Shown here in pieces: positions 13,844 through 15,769 of a stretch of DNA of 15,769 nucleotides; position 1 is the first letter of the stretch, and the number at the start of each line of letters is the position of its first letter. The notes beneath the pieces were generated by a model. The model had not been told where the DNA came from. It ran no database searches and was given only the letters and a program-made list of their open reading frames with translations. Origin of the DNA: CABZJG01 sp965659715 (lineage in GTDB: Bacteria > Pseudomonadota > Alphaproteobacteria > Rhodobacterales > Rhodobacteraceae); NCBI GenBank assembly GCA_965659715.1, contig CBFHXE010000061.1, positions 1 through 15,769 of the forward strand. The letters are read 5' to 3'. The translations under genes were made by a program, and so were the position numbers.

Positions 13844-15259
13844 ATGAATTGGGATGAGTATGCCGCATGGGGCAAGAAAATATCAGACTGGGGCGCTGCC
13901 TATCATCAAAACCTACGCGATCGGCCCGTCCGAGCACAGGTCGCGCCCGGTGATACGGCAGAATTGCTTGAGGCATCAGCGCCTGAAACCGGCGAAGATA
14001 TGGGCACTATTTTGGAAGATTTTGAGCGTGTGGTAATGCCCGGCATCACCCATTGGCAACACCCCCGCTTTTTCGCCTATTTTCCCTCAAACGCAACGCC
14101 GCCTACGATATTGGCAGATTTTCTGGTGTCCACCATGGCGGTGCAATGCATGCTTTGGCAAACCTCTCCTGCGGCCACGGAAATGGAAACTCGGATGATG
14201 GAGTGGCTGCGCCAGGCCATCGGCTTGCCCGGCAGTTTTTCCGGGGTGATCCAAGACAGCGCCTCTTCTGCCACGTTAGCCGCAGTTTTAACCATGCGCG
14301 AGCGCTCCCTGAAGTGGCAGGGCAATGAAGATGGTTTATCCCAGCACCCAAAGCTGCGGATCTATTGTTCCGGTGAAGCTCATAGTTCGATTGACCGGGC
14401 CGTATGGGTGGCAGGCATCGGCAGTGATAACATTGTGCGCATACCCGCGAGCGGTGCGCATCGCGCAATGGATCCCGAAGGTCTGCGGCAAGCGGTCAAA
14501 AATGACCTTGCGGCCGGTCATCTGCCTATTGGCGTGATCGCCTGCACCGGGGCTACTGGCATGGGGGCCTGCGATGATATTGCCGCTGTAATTGATGTTG
14601 CCCAAAACTTTGATCTTTATGTTCATGTTGATGCGGCTTGGGCCGGATCAGCCATGATCTGCCCGGAATTCAGATCGCTTTGGGAGGGTGTGGAAAAAGC
14701 AGACAGCGTTGTTTTCAACCCGCATAAATGGTTGGGCGTCCAATTTGACTGTTCTGCGCATTTTTTGAAAAACCCCGAGGATCTGGTGCGCACTTTGGCA
14801 ATCCAACCCGAATACCTTAAAACCCACGGACAAGAGGGCTTTATCAACTACTCTGAATGGTCCATCCCGTTGGGACGCAGATTTCGGGCGCTTAAGATTT
14901 GGTTTTTGTTGCGCAGCTATGGTTTGGACGAATTGCGAAACCGTATTCGCAACCATGTCAAATGGGCCAATGATATTGCAGATCAATTGCGTGCCACACC
15001 GGGGTTTGAAATTGTCACCGAGCCGATACTATCGCTCTTCACCTTTCGCTATCTGCCAAATGGATCAGGCGATCTAGATGAAATTAATCAATCTTTGGTG
15101 GATCACATTAATGACGATGGTCAGATATACCTGACACAAACCAATATTGACGGGGCCAAGGTCATTCGGTTTCAAGTTGGCCAATTTGATACCACTCAAG
15201 AGGATTTGCAAACGGCCTACAAAGTGATTTGCGACACCGCGCAGCAATTTGATCCATAA
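13844..15259 (+). CDS. Group II PLP-dependent decarboxylase (aromatic-L-amino-acid decarboxylase family)
   Basis: The protein has 471 residues from ATG 13844, with AGCGAGGG about 6 nt upstream. It aligns by eye along its whole length with animal and bacterial DOPA/tryptophan decarboxylases. HWQHPRFFAYFPSN (70-83) is at the substrate pocket, with Ser82 where DOPA decarboxylase has Thr82. Ring-stacking H180 is in EAHSS, Asp263 in HVDAAWAG binds the PLP nitrogen, and FNPHKWLG holds H294 and PLP lysine K295. Tyr324 in QPEYLK sits 29 residues after the lysine, matching the catalytic loop Tyr332. Keeping this Tyr predicts decarboxylation rather than the aldehyde-forming reaction of Phe variants. 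INYSEWSIPLGRRFRALKIWF completes the family signature. The substrate is probably an aromatic amino acid, but this is unproven. A weak hairpin (15268-15280) follows the stop. Confidence 0.88.
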   Translation: MNWDEYAAWGKKISDWGAAYHQNLRDRPVRAQVAPGDTAELLEASAPETGEDMGTILEDFERVVMPGITHWQHPRFFAYFPSNATPPTILADFLVSTMAVQCMLWQTSPAATEMETRMMEWLRQAIGLPGSFSGVIQDSASSATLAAVLTMRERSLKWQGNEDGLSQHPKLRIYCSGEAHSSIDRAVWVAGIGSDNIVRIPASGAHRAMDPEGLRQAVKNDLAAGHLPIGVIACTGATGMGACDDIAAVIDVAQNFDLYVHVDAAWAGSAMICPEFRSLWEGVEKADSVVFNPHKWLGVQFDCSAHFLKNPEDLVRTLAIQPEYLKTHGQEGFINYSEWSIPLGRRFRALKIWFLLRSYGLDELRNRIRNHVKWANDIADQLRATPGFEIVTEPILSLFTFRYLPNGSGDLDEINQSLVDHINDDGQIYLTQTNIDGAKVIRFQVGQFDTTQEDLQTAYKVICDTAQQFDP

Positions 15260-15364
15260 GTTTTTTGCTCTTTTCAAGAGTTAAGCACATTATTTGAGGA
15301 CGTTAGCCGACGTTGCAAATTTCTCACTCTTAAAATAGCACCCTGTTGATTATTCTTATTTTTC

Positions 15365-15393
15365 TTGCTTTCTGCCTTGCAAACCAGCATATA
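15365..15393 (+). promoter_or_regulatory. Weak candidate promoter of the cold-shock gene
   Basis: TTGCTT (15365-15370), a 17-bp spacer and CATATA (15388-15393), or TATAGC at 19 bp. Transcription from here would give a leader of about 110 nt, in line with the long leaders of cold-shock genes. The 251-nt stretch 15260-15510 also has three copies of GACGTT (15299, 15309, 15402), the first two 10 bp apart. Confidence 0.25.
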
Positions 15394-15470
15394 GCCTGTG
15401 CGACGTTACGACTATCGACCCACTGCTCCTTTTCGGCCCAGTCATTCGATCATGTACTGACAGAGCCGCG

Positions 15471-15496
15471 CTGCCGCATTCTGCGGGCAGATTTTT
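15471..15496 (+). promoter_or_regulatory. Terminator-like hairpin in the cold-shock gene leader
   Basis: CTGCCGCA (15471-15478) pairs with TGC-GGCAG (15482-15490, one bulged G) over a 3-nt loop and is followed by five T (15492-15496). The Shine-Dalgarno sequence AAGGAGA (15497-15503) begins directly after the T-run. The layout fits a transcription attenuator or a structure that limits ribosome access. Cold-shock proteins are known to melt such hairpins, so autoregulation is possible (inference). Confidence 0.5.
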
Positions 15497-15510
15497 AAGG
15501 AGAAGACCCA

Positions 15511-15717
15511 ATGGCAAATGGGACAGTAAAGTGGTTCAACACCACAAAAGGCTATGGATTTATCGCACCTGAAGGCGGTAGCAAAGACGTTTTCGTGCAC
15601 ATTTCAGCAGTTGAACGCTCTGGACTTACAGGCCTTGCAGATGATCAAAAAGTTACTTTTGATATCGAACCGGGCCGTGATGGCCGCGAATCAGCCGTGA
15701 ATATCGCACTGGCTTAA
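15511..15717 (+). CDS. Cold-shock protein (CspA family)
   Basis: A complete 68-residue single cold-shock domain. RNP1 (KGYGFI, 13-18) and RNP2 (VFVHI, 27-31) are intact, preceded by the typical MANGTVKWFN start and followed by LADDQKVTFDIEPGRDG. The family binds single-stranded RNA and DNA and keeps mRNA unfolded; some members act as antiterminators. ATG 15511 has the strong site AAGGAGA 7 nt upstream. It is a single-gene unit with a long leader and its own terminator. Whether it is cold-induced or constitutive cannot be told from sequence alone, so no specific symbol is given. Confidence 0.95.
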   Translation: MANGTVKWFNTTKGYGFIAPEGGSKDVFVHISAVERSGLTGLADDQKVTFDIEPGRDGRESAVNIALA

Positions 15718-15737
15718 TCGCAAATATAAAAGATAAG

Positions 15738-15755
15738 CGGGCGCCTCGGCGCCCG
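15738..15755 (+). terminator. Terminator hairpin of the cold-shock gene
   Basis: CGGGCGC (15738-15744) pairs perfectly with GCGCCCG (15749-15755) around a CTCG loop, 20 nt after the stop codon. There is no real T-run after it (AACTAATATT), but the stem is very stable. Confidence 0.6.
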
Positions 15756-15769
15756 AACTAATATTCAGA

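Overview
The window looks like a piece of an alphaproteobacterial chromosome, most likely a marine Rhodobacterales (Roseobacter-type) organism. The basis is moderate GC, the infA-maf-RNase E/G gene order, a short RNase E/G-type protein without a zinc-link or C-terminal scaffold, and a glycine-betaine type ABC system. It is draft sequence: 99 undetermined bases (13585-13683) join two pieces whose adjacency is not proven.

Layout. (1) 3-1497, plus strand: the 3' part of a CaiB/BaiF CoA-transferase fused in frame to a flavin reductase domain, then a DUF1185 'amino acid synthesis' family protein. (2) 1498-4919, plus: a promoter region with a 12-bp direct repeat, then a complete betaine/choline-type ABC importer (binding protein, hairpin, permease, ATPase). 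(3) 5116-6198, plus: a cysteine synthase-type PLP enzyme whose terminator stem includes its stop codon. (4) 6242-8366, minus: a decayed membrane adenylate cyclase with one in-frame amber stop and two -1 frameshifts. (5) 8645-9610, minus: an EamA/DMT exporter with its own terminator. (6) 9769-11542, minus: leuA preceded by an unannotated leucine-rich leader peptide (28 residues) and mutually exclusive RNA hairpins, together a classic ribosome-mediated attenuator. (7) 11625-13442, minus: infA, maf and a short RNase E/G, tightly packed. (8) After the gap, plus: a terminator-like hairpin, a group II aromatic-amino-acid-type decarboxylase, and a cold-shock protein with a long leader that carries a terminator-like hairpin against its ribosome binding site.

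The region is mainly housekeeping plus solute uptake. The most interesting elements are regulatory: the leuA leader peptide and RNA switch, the csp leader hairpin and the direct repeats at the betaine promoter. Next come the CoA-transferase/flavin reductase fusion and the multiply broken cyclase. I see no CRISPR array, phage, insertion sequence, tRNA or rRNA.
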